Positions 21,206-34,348 are shown, counted from the stretch's first letter. The stretch: 64,000 bases of DNA from Coix lacryma-jobi var. lacryma-jobi (GCA_009763385.1 CM019827.1:113611204-113675203), one strand, 5' to 3'. Notes: generated by a model from the letters alone, not told the origin. Translations and numbers: made by a program.

Positions 21206-22720
21206 ATCTCCCCCTTGATGAATGCATTGTCAACTACACACACAAATCATGATGGAAATAGAATGAAGGAAGAAAGGAGAGGAGAGAACTCGACCAAATG
21301 ACCCAAAAGCAAAGCAAAGCCGAAGAAGGTCAAGTGGAAAGAGCAAGACAACTTGGTCCCTAAAGACATGGGCAACGGCTCGACGCAACCAAGCAAAGCA
21401 AAGCTAGCCCTCAAGAAGAGGTAGAATAGGCTCAACACCGCTAGCAGATACCAATAGAAAAATCAAAGCAAAATGCTAGTCCCTCAAGACAGAGGCACAG
21501 AGGCTCAACACAACTAGCAGAAAGCTTGACATCAACTGAAAAACCCGAAACCAACTGAAGCAAAGATGCGACTGCTAGTCCCTCAAGATAGAGGCAAAGG
21601 CTCAACACAACTAGCAAAGCGCTCCGAACCAATTGGAAATTTCAAAAATTTATCACGAGCAAACTCCCCCTTGCATGGTGCACACAACCGATTCCTCTCC
21701 CCTTAGTTGAACATGGGAGGCATGATTTGTCCAAATTCTCCCCCTTAGTTGAAAATACACCATCAAGTGAAAAATGCAACAATAAGTCTCAAGCAAGGTC
21801 TCCCCCTGGGAAAATGCACCATCAAATGTGCCAACAAGAGAAGTTCTCCCCCTTCCAAAATGCATATGAGTCATAGTGCAAGTTATCAGCTTCAAGAATA
21901 TAGTCAAGAAAATGCAAAGATGCTCTAAACAGTATAGCTCCAACGACTCACTAGAAAGCATACAAGCTAGCAAAGGCTCAAACTGATCACCAAATATGAA
22001 TTATGAACATATGAGCAAAGTGAGCAGATTTTAGCCAAAAAGGTATTCACCATCAAAATAGCACAAAACATGTATAGACAGGAAATCAGACAAGTGCTAA
22101 ACATGTATACAAGGTGAACTACCCCTAGCACAGTTCAATCATCATGCTATAGAGTGAAACATAGTCTTGTGTATCCAAATTTTATCGGAGTTGCAGCGGT
22201 TAAGATTACACAAGTTCAAATTTCAGCATGTGATTGCGAGAGGTTGAAAGCTTGTTATTGCCTAACTTTCCAACTGTGCGAAGCCTATGCAGAAGCAATC
22301 AGAAGCTTAAAGCAACAGTTTCGGTCATACACTACAAAGCTCAAGTTTAACTCAAAGTGCAATGAGAAACAGTCTCGAAACTGTGATGTGTTGACAAGCA
22401 ATCCCATCTCGATCTTTTCAATTCACTTAAAACTTGGTTCAGATTTTATTGACAGAATATGAACAGACCAAGCAAGTGACAGACTCAGAACTAGAGACAT
22501 AGCAACCTAGCATATATGAAAAGCATGAGTGAATTCAACACATCCTACACATGCTAGTTGCATATCTCAATGGTGAACATTTTCAAGTTTTATGTTTGTT
22601 AAGTAGATTCACCATTCAAAAATAGCTCAGCTCACAACATGTATTAGTGATCAGAAAGAGCATAAGATACTAGCATCAGCATATATTTTAGGAGCACACT
22701 AAACAGAGCGTAATTACATT
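21206..22720 (-). promoter_or_regulatory. 3' region of F with multiple polypurine tracts
   Basis: The primary tract touches the 3' LTR: sense CAAGGGGGAGAT at 21206-21217. Further tracts of the same kind occur near 21664-21672, 21695-21705, 21737-21746, 21799-21808 and 21845-21853. Serial polypurine tracts before the 3' LTR are a described Sirevirus feature. The rest, up to the end of pol, is non-coding. Confidence 0.8.
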
Positions 22721-25700
22721 TTAAAGATTATATACATGAAGCTCAGAATGTAAAAGCGTATGCTGAAATGCAAAAGAAAAACAAAGCAAACGAGAAAATA
22801 GTCGGTCAATGATACAAGATCCAAAATGTTTCCCCCATCTAAAAGGGGAAACACACACCAAGCTCAAGGTTGATTCGTCCAAAGGCTTGGTGAAAATATC
22901 AGCTAACTGATGATGAGTATCGACATGGCGAAGGTCGATATCACCCTTCCCATAGTGGTCTCGCAAAAAATGAAAGCGCACATCAATGTGTTTGGTCTTC
23001 GAGTGAAGCACAGGGTTCTTAGCAACGCTAATCGCACTCGTGCTGTCACAAAGCAAAGGAACACGAGAAAAGCTCAGACCAAAATCACGCAAAGTGGCCA
23101 TCATCCAAAGCAACTGGGAGCAGCAGCTAGCCGCAGCAACATACTCAGCCTCCGTGGTAGACTGGGCGACACTAGACTGCTTGCGAGAAGACCACGATAC
23201 AAGAGAAGAACCAATAAATTGGCAAGTCCCAGAAGTGGACTTGCGCTCAATGCGACAACCAGCAAAATTGGCATCGGAATAACCGCAAAGGGAGAGGGTG
23301 GAGGAAGCTGAATACTAAATTCCGAACTCAGGTGTGAAACGAAGGTACCTGAAAATGCGCTTCACCGCCTGACGGTGAGAAGTGCGCGGCGACGCCTGAA
23401 AGCGCGCACACAGGCACACCGCGAACTGGATGTCCGGACGTGTCGCCGTCAGGTAGAGCAGCAACCCGATCATGCTTCGGTACTCCTTCTGGTCCACAAC
23501 TTCTCCATCCTTGTCCGCATCCAGGGCCGTCGTGGTCGACATGGGTGTTGCAAGAGGCTTGGCCTCACCCATATCGAACCTCTTCAGCAAGTCCTTGGTA
23601 TACTTGCCCTGGTGCACAAACATCCCTTCTCGGAATTGCTTAATTTGCAATCCGAGAAAGAAAGTCAGCTCGCCCATCATACTCATCTCGAACTCCCTGC
23701 TCATAGTATCTGCAAACTTGGCAACCAAAGCGTGAGAAGAACCACCGAAAATGATATCATCCACGTAAATCTGGACCAAGAGAGTGTCTTTGCCTTGCTT
23801 GAGGAGAAAGAGCGTTTTATCCACACATCCCATTTTAAAACCCTTAGCAAGCAAAAAGGTTTTCAACCTATCATACCAGGCTCTAGGGGCTTGTTTCAAA
23901 CCATATAAAGCTTTGTGGAGTTTGAAAACATGGTTTGGAAACTTGGGATTTTCAAAACCAGGGGGTTGTTCAACATAAACCTCTTCTTCTATGTAGCCGT
24001 TTAAAAAGGCACTCTTGACATCCATTTGAAAAAGTTTGAAACCTTTGGATGCTGCACATGCCAAGAGTATCCTAATAGCCTCCAAACGAGCTACAGGAGC
24101 AAAAGTCTCCTCATAGTCTATCCCCTCCTTCTGACTATAGCCCTTCGCTACAAGCCTGGCCTTGTTTCTAACAACGTGGCCATCCTCTCCTTGCTTGTTT
24201 TTGAAAACCCATTTTGTCCCAATAGGCTTACAGTCTGGAGGAGGTGGAACTAAAACCCAAACCCGATTTCACTCAAAGTTCTCTAACTCCTCATGCATGG
24301 CATTGACCCAATCCGGATCCGTCAAAGCGTGTCCAACATCTCGGGGCTCAAAATTAGCAACAAAAGCAGAATGAGCAAAGTGAGAGATTTGAGACCTGGA
24401 CCGAGTGACACGTTCATCAATGTTGCCGATCATCTGCTGAGGGGGATGTTGGCGCTGGATGTGTCGTGGCGCCTCCCGTGCAGAAGTGATCTCCCACTCA
24501 ACAGCAGCTGGTGCCTCCACGGGTACAAAAGGTACCTCTCGAGATGGCGGATCCCACGGCCCCCAGGAAGAAGAAGTGTCGGGGCCGTGAGTCGTAGTAG
24601 AAGCCGCTCCTTGTGGCACAGCAGGTGGAGGGGGTGCTGGATCATCCATACCCTCAGCACCCTCATCCTCATCATCAAAAAGAGGCTCACCAACCTCATG
24701 ATCACCTGCACGCTCAAAACGAGAAGAGGGACAAACCATGGTCTCGTCGAAGGTGACATCAGATGTCTCCATGACTCGGTTAGTATCAAGGTTAAGTACA
24801 CGATAAGCTCTAGTGTGAGTGCCATAACCCAAAAATACACCGTCAGAAGAACGAGACTCAAATTTGTCCAGGTTGCCTGTCTTCAATATGAAACAGTGGC
24901 AACCGAAGACTCTAAAATAACTCACCTTGGGTTGTCTCCCAAATCGCAACTCATAAGAAGTCTTTTTCAAGAAAGCTCGGAGAAAAATGCGATTGGAAAT
25001 ATAGCATGCAGTGTTCATAGCTTCGGCCCAATATCGCCTAGGAGTCCTATGCTCATCGAGCATCGTCCTGGCCATCTCTACAAGGGGCCGATTTTTCCTC
25101 TCTACAACACCATTTTGGGGTGGTGTGTAGGGGGAAGAAAATTGATGCTCCAAACCCAAAGAGTTACAAAACTTCTCAAAATCCAAATTCTTGAATTCGG
25201 AACCATTATCACTTCTAATAGCTCGCATCGAGTTCAAGGTGAACTCGTTCTGAAGGCGCAAAATTAGATTGCGAGCAAAAGAGAAAGTCTCGGTCTTCTC
25301 AGTCAAAAAGAAGACCCACGGAAACCTCGAAAAGTCGTCAACAACAACAAGCACATACCACTTCCCCCCAACCGAGCTCACCCGAGCCGGACCAACAAGG
25401 TCCATGTGTAAAAGCTCTCCAAGGCGCTGTGTCATGACCTGAGTCAGTGGATGGTGGGGAGCGGCAACCATCTTTCCATGTCTACAAGAATGGCAAACAA
25501 GATCCTTCTCCATCGACAACTTGGGCAATCCTCGGATTAGGCCAATTGAGCTAAGTCTTGCAAGCAAGTCGAAGCTCAAATGTCCTAGTCTCCTATGTCA
25601 CTTCCAAAGATCAGAGGAGGAAGGTCCAGCCAAAAAACAACAAGAAACTCCAAACGACTCCGAGAAATCCGCACGAAAGACTTTCCCAAAGGGCGAAATC

Positions 25701-25993
25701 ACACAAACAAGATTGCCCTGAGGATCCAAAATACGACTGAGATTCGGCTTAAAACGAATCTCATAGTCATCATCAAAGAGTTGCGAAACAGAAAGAAGGT
25801 TAAAATGCAAGTTAGAAACAAGAGCAACATCACGCAACACAAAGTGCTCATTAACTCGCACCGACCCACGAGACAACACTTTACCTTTGCTATTGTCGCC
25901 GAAGGTGATGAACTCCTTTCCGGCGACAGGGCTAAGACTGGAGAACCACTTGGCGTTTCCGGTCATGTGCCTCGAGCAACCGGAATCCACCAA
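22721..25993 (-). pseudogene. Element F pol: protease, integrase, RT, RNase H with in-frame stops
   Basis: One continuous frame interrupted by stops near 25595 (TGA, WK-stop-HRRLGH), 24269 (TGA, ENFE-stop-NRVWVL) and 23315 (TAG, FGI-stop-YSAS). Each can be explained by C-to-T change from TGG or CGA. Visible motifs: protease VDSGCSRHMTG (25960-25993); integrase HRRLGH and CHSCRHG, SDNGSEF near 25200 and NGVVERKNR near 25100; RT with YVDDI near 23755-23770; RNase H with AEYVAAAS near 23130; terminal QLADIFTKPLDE. Near 22880 the frame seems to slip: the family-type ending ELGVCFPF-stop (stop at 22839-22841) is in the neighbouring frame, and the original frame runs on to 22721. Confidence 0.9.
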
Positions 25994-26022
25994 CTAAACG
26001 TCCTCCAATCGTTTTACCTACA

Positions 26023-26747
26023 TCAATAAAAAGACATAGGGTGAGCATACGGTCCAACACTGGGGTTAGTGAAGTAGGAAGAATACCAGTGTTGGGTCGG
26101 CTGCTCAAAAGAACGATTAGAAGAAAAACCATTCCTAGCACGCCTACGGGGGAAGCGATCACCACGTTGAGGAAAACGTGGTCCGATAAGGGAAGAGCGT
26201 CCATCACGATACTCAAAACGCGGTGGAGGAAAACGCTCTACAATAAAGCCACCGCCACGGGGTCCATAGCCTACAACTGCAGGCTCCCGCCGGGCACGTC
26301 CTCTCCGCTCCCTAGGCCTGGGAACTTGAGGTTCTGGACCTCTGGGCCTAGCAGCACGCCTCTGAACATTCGGCTCATGTACATCATGGAAAGGATGGTA
26401 CATGTCCGCATTGTTCATCTCCCTAGCACGGCGCGCCTCTCTCTTGCGCCGAAAGCAGAACTCACTCAAGTATCCATCTCTCCCACAGTGCTCACAATGG
26501 TACCTCACCGCTCTCAAAGGGGTTGTTGGTACACACGGTTGTGGGTGTGGATCACTTTGCCCTTCTGTGGCATAAGCTCCTCCTGGATAGGTGGCATTGT
26601 GTCCAGCTTGTTTTTCAGGTGATTGGGTTTAGGAGCCCATTGCTGGTTCTTGGGTGGAGCTCGTGGAGGTTCTTCAAACACCCCATCCTTGGTGTTAGGC
26701 TTGAGAGGCTCTTTGGGTGGAAGCTTGGTAAGTTTGGGAGTAGTGGT
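26023..26747 (-). pseudogene. Element F gag, C-terminal part (left of D)
   Basis: Continues the gag frame broken by D: directly after the duplicated ACCAC the frame reads TPKLTKLPPKEPLKP. A one-base shift near 26515-26545 moves it to a second frame (26517-26023) that carries CEHCGRDGYLSEFC. That matches a CX2CX4HX4C knuckle except that the histidine is tyrosine (TAC where CAC is expected), again a C-to-T change. The frame ends SVGPYAHPMSFY-TGA. The protease frame is shifted relative to it. Confidence 0.75.
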
Positions 26748-29700
26748 TGTGGCGGAACCGTCCTGATTATAAGAGCTCAAGTATTATCTTAGCCAAATCC
26801 GTCTGACTTCGACTGATACTTGAACCCATATAACCCCGGTAGTCCGGAAATCTCGAAGGATTTCTAACACCATACATCATACAGGATCGCATCTTTCAAG
26901 CATTACATTCGTAAAGATACATCACAGCGAAAACGAAAACGAATTTAACACCAGAGTGCGGAATTTAAAACGGAGTTATTACAATACTGAATTTTAAAAG
27001 TGCGGAAGCTGAAGTAGTTTAAAACATGACCACCACACGTGTGGTCCAAATAAACACTGTTTGGTAAATCCAACTCACACAACTCAATCTTCCCTTTTTA
27101 GATAATGTGCCACTAGAAGTCTCAGACCAACAAAAGAAAAAGGGAAGCTTCTGGACGACCCTGCCCTGGGCCTACTCCTCATCACCTTCCACTGGGTAGA
27201 GGCAGTGCTTACAATAGCCGAAGTAGACCTGGCCATCTGCAACAAACGGGATAAACCCTGAGTACGGGAATGTACTCAGCTAGACTTACCCGTCCAACTG
27301 AAAATAAAGACTCCAAGGGTATGCAAGGTCTTTTGGGTGGAGCTGGGATCTTTTAGTTGCGAAAAGCTCAATTTCAGATAAGAGGTAATTGATGATAATG
27401 ATGAGCTGCTATTTTTAGACCTATTCCTTAATTCTAGGTTTTTCACCTGTACTAGAGTGTGACGGAACCGCCCAATAATGTGGCCCACTTGCACACGTCA
27501 TCGTCATAGGGAGCCCAATGACTGTGCAAATGAAACACGTTACTGGAAAGATCCGTCGGGTGTCCCCGAGAGGACCCCGAATTACTCACGAGCCACAGGA
27601 CCATCATCATGAAGGTTGGAATAATTACAACATTACAACAGTTGATACAAAATACCATCGGAGTGCGGAAGCAAGATAGATAAACTTTACAAATTATGAA
27701 GATGTTACTTTTTACATAAAAATAACTGGTATTGCGGAAGTAGAGTAGTATGACAGAACCACACTTAGGCGGAGTACCTAAGTTGGAGAAGAGGAACAAC
27801 CAGATCACGTCAAGCCCATTGACATGATCATGATCAACACCACCTAATAGAAACCTGCAACAGGGGATTAACAAACCCTGAGTACTGGGGTACTCAACAA
27901 GACTTACCCGACTAAAGAAAAAGGGAGAAGACTCAGGAATGACAGGCTTAGGGTAGTCAAGGTAAGGCTTAAGTATTTTGCAGAAAAAGTATTTTGTAAA
28001 CCTTGTTTTATTTTGGAAAGATTCAAGCATTTCTCAATTCTTCATTGTCCATGATTCATTTTACATTTCAAAACATACCTAGTTGAGAACCACTCTCCGT
28101 TGACAGTCAGTGACCAAGTCTCCATAACCGAGGAGCAACGTTAATCCGGATAAATAATACTCAGCTGAGGATCCCTATCCACACTGCATATGTAGCACCC
28201 AAGCTTGCATATGCCAACTCGTCTACCACGATTCCTCCAAGATTGGGCCCGGTCCTACGCCACCCGGAAGTACAGTACACCACTCCTATCCAGGTACGAT
28301 GACCACGTGGGTACATGCTACTTCCGCCATCTCTCCACTCCCAGTGCGCGGTTGTCGGTCCAATAAAGGATTCCTCGGAGCCAGAGCTTTCCGTAGTATG
28401 TGAATAGTTGCAAGTCTTGGCCAGCAGGCCCCCATACGGATGGTCCCTAATTTTCCAGCCAGAACTACACCTTGGTTATATCTCACCCAAGCGTAATAGT
28501 CCTGTCAGTTTTTCAACCCTGTCCCGGTCGGTGTCAACTGTTGAGTCCCGGACTACAACATGACGGCACCGTACGCGCGGACAATCTCTTCTCGACAATG
28601 ACCACATGCTAGCTAGGCAAGCAGTCATCGAACGGGAAGTAAAGCCAAATTCCCATAAAGATTCTTTCAGTGATCACACTTTTGAAAATGGCATTTTATT
28701 GCAAATCTATAGTATAGCATCACTAAGCATTTTGCAAATAGTTTTAAAGCAGGGCTGGTGGATCTTCTGGTGGAGGTAAATAATGCAGGTAATAGGTCAT
28801 CACACAACTCCTATAACCTAATGCAGTAGTTTAACTCAAAAGCATTTAAGGAAAACATTTTATAAATCCAAGGAAGGGTTAAATGCACCAGGGCTTGCCT
28901 TCGTTGCATGGAAGATAAGATCCAAGAAAGATTGACACAAGTTAGTTCGTTTGCTGCTTGAAGTTAAGTCTTTTTCGACGAAGCCTGTCCAACAAGAACC
29001 CTCCTCCGAGGCTCGTTCGACAATGGTGAACACCAGAGCTTGATCAACACGACTTCAACACTCTTGGATACTACACGTGGATAAATGATGTATGCTTTAA
29101 CATGATGCCATGGAATGCATGCTAAGGTGCAGGACAAGACTACTGATTCTATTGTACAACTTTCTAACATGTGAGTAACTTCTAGGATAGACATAAAGAT
29201 TAATTATCTTTATCTTTTTAAGCAAGATTAAACAAACTTATTAAGCATTATTTACAAAACATTGCAAGGCATCACAATCATCATAGACCAGAGGGGTGGG
29301 GTCTATGAACAGCAAACAATCCAAAAGGTCACACCATGATTACTTTTCTGTTTTTCCTAATTTATTTTAAAAGATCATTTTATACAGTTGTCCCAAAATT
29401 TACCAAATTAATCTCATAGGTTCATCATGGTGTAAATAGATGACAAAACAAATTTCATGACCTTTGGAGCTATACATGTTTTACTAAAAACCTAAAACTA
29501 TCCATTTATTAATTAAAAGGAGGATTTTTCATATTTTAAACTTTGCAGAAAAGTAGAGTTTCTTATTTTTCTAAAATACTACACAGAGCAAGGAAAACAC
29601 AACATTTATCTCAAGATTTTTAGAACAACAGATTAAACCTCACAAAAAGAAGAAAACAAAACACTATTCATATTTTTAAAAGAAAAAGAAAACTGTGCTT

Positions 29701-30344
29701 CTCTCGAGGCTCGGCGCGCTTGCCTGTAAGGCGGACAGCGGACCGGTCGCTCGAGGTCTCGGCTGGGAAGGCAGAGGGTGGGGATAGCTTCGCGGGCTCA
29801 CCAGGAGTTGGAAACGAGGCTCGGCGAGGCGGTGCAAGGGTCGGAGGCGGGAGCTCGATGGTGGCGAGGCCTCGGCGGAGGCTCGGCTAACCTCTCGAGG
29901 GTAGCCTCGGCGTGCTCGAGGCTCAGTCCGAGGGTGGCTGCGATTCGCCCGAGGCTGAGGGTGGGGCTCGGCTGCTTCGAGGGGGCGCGGTTCGCAGGCG
30001 TGCTCGAGGGTGAGGCTCGAGGGGACGCTCGAGGGTGAGGCTCGAGGCTAGCCTTGGCATGTTCGAGAGATGCGGCTCGAGGGATGTGGCTCGAGGGGAC
30101 GCTCGAGGGTGTGCGGTTCGAGGGTTGGCTCGAAGGTTGGCTCGAGGGTGAGGCTCGAGCGATTCGCCGGAGTTGGAGGGGAGTCGCTGCGCCGGCGAAG
30201 GAAAGGACGGAGGGGTGAAATTGGTGGCTTGGGAAGGTGGAGAAGCTCAAGGCGAAGGCAGTGGCGGCCTTGGCGGGCGCTGGGGCTGCCTGATGGCTTG
30301 GGTTGGCGAGGAAGTGTTGGTGGTGGCAATGGGGAGCTTGGTGG

Positions 30345-30352
30345 CTTTTATA
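30345..30352 (-). promoter_or_regulatory. TATA box in the left LTR of C
   Basis: TATAAAAG on the minus strand, in the same position relative to the GC-rich block as in T1 and T4. The right LTR of C, which should drive transcription, has lost this segment. Confidence 0.7.
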
Positions 30353-30365
30353 GGCGCGGGGTGAT

Positions 30366-30612
30366 GCCGGGGTCCGGGCGAAGGACGGTGGGGGTCCGGG
30401 CGAAGAGGACGGTGGGGGTCCGGACAAGAGGACGGTGGGGGTCCGGGCAAAAGGACGGTGGGGGTCCGGGCAAGAGGACGGTGGGGGTCCGGGCAAAAGG
30501 ACGGTGGGGGTCCGAGCAAAAGGACGGTGGGGGTCCGGGCAAAAGGACGGTGGGGGTCCGGGCAAAAGGACGGTGGGGGTCCGGGCAAAAGGACGGTGGG
30601 GGTCTGGGCAAA
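30366..30612. repeat. 23-bp minisatellite next to the LTR promoter of C
   Basis: About ten units of ggtccgggcaaaaggacggtggg (variants with agagg and gcgaagg). In sense it lies directly upstream of the TATA box, that is in U3. T1 has a single related stretch (GCCCGGACCCCCCA near 7293) at this point. The right LTR of C keeps about two and a half units at 33868-33920. Confidence 0.93.
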
Positions 30613-31038
30613 GAGAGGTAGGGGCCGGGTGAGGATGAGGTAGGGGTCCTCCAGCTGTGCACAGTGAAAACCTATTCTTCTTTTGAAATCTTGAAAATTA
30701 CTCCTAAACTTTGAACTGCACAAAGAAAACTCAAAACACCAAAGTTGTTTAGAATTTGAGATCTACAACTTTGCTAAAAGGACCAACTTCAAATTTTGAA
30801 CAACTTTTGAATTAGAAAAAGGGGTAAAACTAGAGTTTGGAAATTTGGGGTTTTTCAAAAGGAATTTAAATTTTATTTTGATTTTTGAATTTTGGTCCTC
30901 ATAACACAGCATCAAAACACTTAACTGAACAAAATCTACACAAAAATTAAGCAAACTTAAATGCATGGCAAGAATGATTAAAGACTAATGATGATGACAT
31001 GTCAGGTTAATTACTTATTAAACACCAGAGGTGTTACA

Positions 31039-32249
31039 GCCTTCCCCCCTAAAAGAAATCTCGTCCCGAGATTTAAGAAATGCTTAAAGGCTGGGGTTGA
31101 GTAATGAAAAAGGAAATGTGTCACACTTGTTTCTCGCAAGGAGTTCACAAGGCAACTGAGTTGCGGTTGGGATTACAACTGGGATCAGAACGCGGTTGCA
31201 AGTAGCAAGGTAGAAGACATTTGAGTGGAGCAAGAAAAATTATCAAGAACCAAGAGAGAGCGTACATTAGCTGTGGGTTATAATGGATCATAACTGTAGA
31301 CCTTGATACCTGCGCGCACCCAATGGAAACTTGTGCAATCCGGCACACAAGATTCTTTGGGTTCCGTCGCGGCACCGTGGTCGCCAATCATGGCACCATA
31401 ATAGAGCACCACTTCTATATCCCTCATTTCAATAAGAAGGAAATTATAACCAGAAACAAAGGTTGGTTATAACTACAAGGAAAGTGGCTTTGAACTCCCT
31501 TTCGGGCATTCAGAAATGAAAGCACTTTCATAGTGGACTAGAAGGAATTATGACTATAGGCCTGGATATTAGCGAGCACCTGGCCGTAACGCTCTATGGT
31601 GGCCATCCATAGGCGACCTCAGGTTCCCACGCTTTTATCCGGTCCATAGATCAGGGTCCTTTCAAAGAACACAATTTCAATAACTTTCAACCACCATTCG
31701 TCGTTTTCACGACACCAAGCAACCAGCACGTGCCAATTCAAGGCATGACACGCGCTTTCCAGAAGAACCAAGGACTTTACCATGATTCTGACTTTATGTG
31801 GTAGAGTGTATGAAAGATATCCAAAAATTCCCAAGGATTAGGAACTTATGGAATGAAAGTAGCAAGAGCAACAGAATCTAGGGACGATCAACTATCGGGG
31901 ATCATAGCTGCTTTTAGAATTTAGAGAAGAAGCACATTTTATTATTATGCATGATATGATGCATGCTCGTCCTATACGACCTCTCACTGACAGGATATCT
32001 CTGTCTCCACCTGTTAGTTAGATATAGGGCTATACTTTATATACTAGCTTCACTGACTTGGTACCTTCTGTCGGAATCACTAGTATAGTCTTCACGAAGT
32101 CTTCCAGCAAAGCAAGAAACTTAGGGAAGGATCATTTTTAATTTGTTACTTCAAAAAAAACTTTTAGATTAAGAAACTATTTTGAAGTTTTTCAAAAGTA
32201 ATGTTGTAACCAGTCTTCCCTTGATGACAATCCTGCTCCGATACCATTC
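31039..32249 (-). other. Internal region of element C
   Basis: 1211 bp without a coding frame I would support. It has a polypurine tract at the left end (sense CTTTTAGGGGGGAAGGC) and TGGTATCGGAGC PBS at the right end. The rest is leader-like. Such elements (large derivatives without genes) move only with proteins from relatives. Confidence 0.85.
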
Positions 32250-34348
32250 TGTGACGAAACCGCCCAATAATGTGGCCCACTTGCACACGTCATCGTCATA
32301 GGGAGCCCAATGACTGTGCAAATGAAACACGTTACTGGAAAGATCCGTCGGGTGTCCCCGAAAGGACCCCGAATTACTCACGAGCCACAGGACCATCATC
32401 ATGAAGGTTGGAATAATTACAACATTACAACAGTTGATACAAAATACCATCGGAGTGCGGAAGCAAGATAGATAAACTTTACAAATTATGAAGATGTTAC
32501 TTTTTACATAAAAATAACTGGTATTGCGGAAGTAGAGTAGTATGACAGAACCACACTTAGGCGGAGTACCTAAGTTGGAGAAGAGGAACAACCAGATCAC
32601 GTCAAGCCCATTGACATGATCATGATCAACACCACCTAATAGAAACCTGCAACAGGGGATTAACAAACCCTGAGTACTGGGGTACTCAACAAGACTTACC
32701 CGACTAAAGAAAAAGGGAGAAGACTCAGGAATGACAGGCTTAGGGTAGTCAAGGTAAGGCTTAAGTATTTTGCAGAAAAAGTATTTTGTAAACCTTGTTT
32801 TATTTTGGAAAGATTCAAGCATTTCTCAATTCTTCATTGTCCATGATTCATTTTACATTTCAAAACATACCTAGTTGAGAACCACTCTCCGTTGACAGTC
32901 AGTGACCAAGTCTCCATAACCGAGGAGCAACGTTAATCCGGATAAATAATACTCAGCTGAGGATCCCTATCCACACTGCATATGTAGCACCCAAGCTTGC
33001 ATATGCCAACTCGTCTACCACGATTCCTCCAAGATTGGGCCCGGTCCTACGCCACCCGGAAGTACAGTACACCACTCCTATCCAGGTACGATGACCACGT
33101 GGGTACATGCTACTTCCGCCATCTCTCCACTCCCAGTGCGCGGTTGTCGGTCCAATAAAGGATTCCTCGGAGCCAGAGCTTTCCGTAGTATGTGAATAGT
33201 TGCAAGTCTTGGCCAGCAGGCCCCCATACGGATGGTCCCTAATTTTCCAGCCAGAACTACACCTTGGTTATATCTCACCCAAGCGTAATAGTCCTGTCAG
33301 TTTTTCAACCCTGTCCCGGTCGGTGTCAACTGTTGAGTCCCGGACTACAACATGACGGCACCGTACGCGCGGACAATCTCTTCTCGACAATGACCACATG
33401 CTAGCTAGGCAAGCAGTCATCTAACGGGAAGTAAAGCCAAATTCCCATAAAGATTCTTTCAGTGATCACACTTTTGAAAATGGCATTTTATTGCAAATCT
33501 ATAGTATAGCATCACTAAGCATTTTGCAAATAGTTTTAAAGCAAGGCTGGTGGATCTTCTGGTGGAGGTAAATAATGCAGGTAATAGGTCATCACACAAC
33601 TCCTATAACCTAATGCAGTAGTTTAACTCAAAAGCATTTAAGGAAAACATTTTATAAATCCAAGGAAGGGTTAAATGCACCGGGGCTTGCCTTCGTTGCA
33701 GGGAAGATAAGATCCAAGAAAGATTGACACAAGTTAGTTCGTTTGCTGCTTGAAGTTAAGTCTTTTTCGACGAAGCCTGTCCAACAAGAACCCTCCTCCG
33801 AGGCTCGTTCGACAATGGTGAACACCAGAGCTTGATCAACACGACTTCAACACTCTTGGATACTACTCCGGGCAAAAGGACGGTGGGGGTCCGGGCAAAA
33901 GGACGGTGGGGGTTCGGGCAAAGAGAGGTAGGGGCCGGGTGAGGATGAGGTAGGGGTCCTCCAGCTGTGCACAGTGAAAACCTATTCTTCTTTTGAAATC
34001 TTGAAAATTACTCCTAAACTTTGAACTGCACAAAGAAAACTCAAAACACCAAAGTTGTTTAGAATTTGAGATCTACAACTTTGCTAAAAGGACCAACTTC
34101 AAATTTTGAACAACTTTTGAATTAGAAAAAGTGGTAAAACTAGAGTTTGGAAATTTGGGGTTTTTCAAAAGGAATTTAAATTTTATTTTGAATTTTGAAT
34201 TTTGGTCCTCATAACACAGCATCAAAACACTTAACTGAACAAGATCTACACAAAAATTAAGCAAACTTAAATGCATGGCAAGAATGATTAAAGACTAATG
34301 ATGATGACATGTCAGGTTAATTACTTATTAAACACCAGAGGTGTTACA
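32250..34348 (-). repeat. 5' LTR of element C (right, internally deleted)
   Basis: Same ends as 27458-31038 but about 1.48 kb shorter. The sequence jumps from GGATACTAC (33866) straight into the 23-bp repeats, removing what corresponds to about 29075-30557, including the GC-rich block and TATA box. Confidence 0.93.

Larger units (their letters stand above)
27458..31038 (-). repeat. 3' LTR of element C (left, full length)
   Basis: 3581 bp, inverted relative to and collinear with solo LTRs T1 and T4. It contains the minisatellite (30366-30612), a TATA box (30345-30352) and a GC-rich block (about 29700-30370). Confidence 0.95.
27458..34348 (-). mobile_element. Element C: non-coding Ty3/gypsy-type element inside the LTR of D
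   Basis: LTRs TGTGACGGAACC...GAGGTGTTACA at 27458-31038 (3581 bp) and 32250-34348 (2099 bp), with an exact TAGAG duplication (27453-27457, 34349-34353). The PBS at 32235-32246 and a polypurine tract at 31039-31056 give minus orientation. The internal region is only 1.2 kb and has no gag or pol. The sequence next to the polypurine tract (TCTCGGGACGAGATTTC) matches the end of element D pol (TCTCGGGACAAGATTTC), so it derives from a D-like chromovirus. I see about ten differences over the shared 2.1 kb, so it is the youngest full element here. Confidence 0.93.

Noticed and set aside
30366..30612. CRISPR-like repeats
   Set aside because: Units are head to tail without spacers, in a plant LTR.
29778..30723. 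Long ORFs with repeated PTVLLPGPPPS-type peptides
   Set aside because: They are translations of the 23-bp minisatellite and GC-rich block in the LTR of C, open in several frames because of composition.
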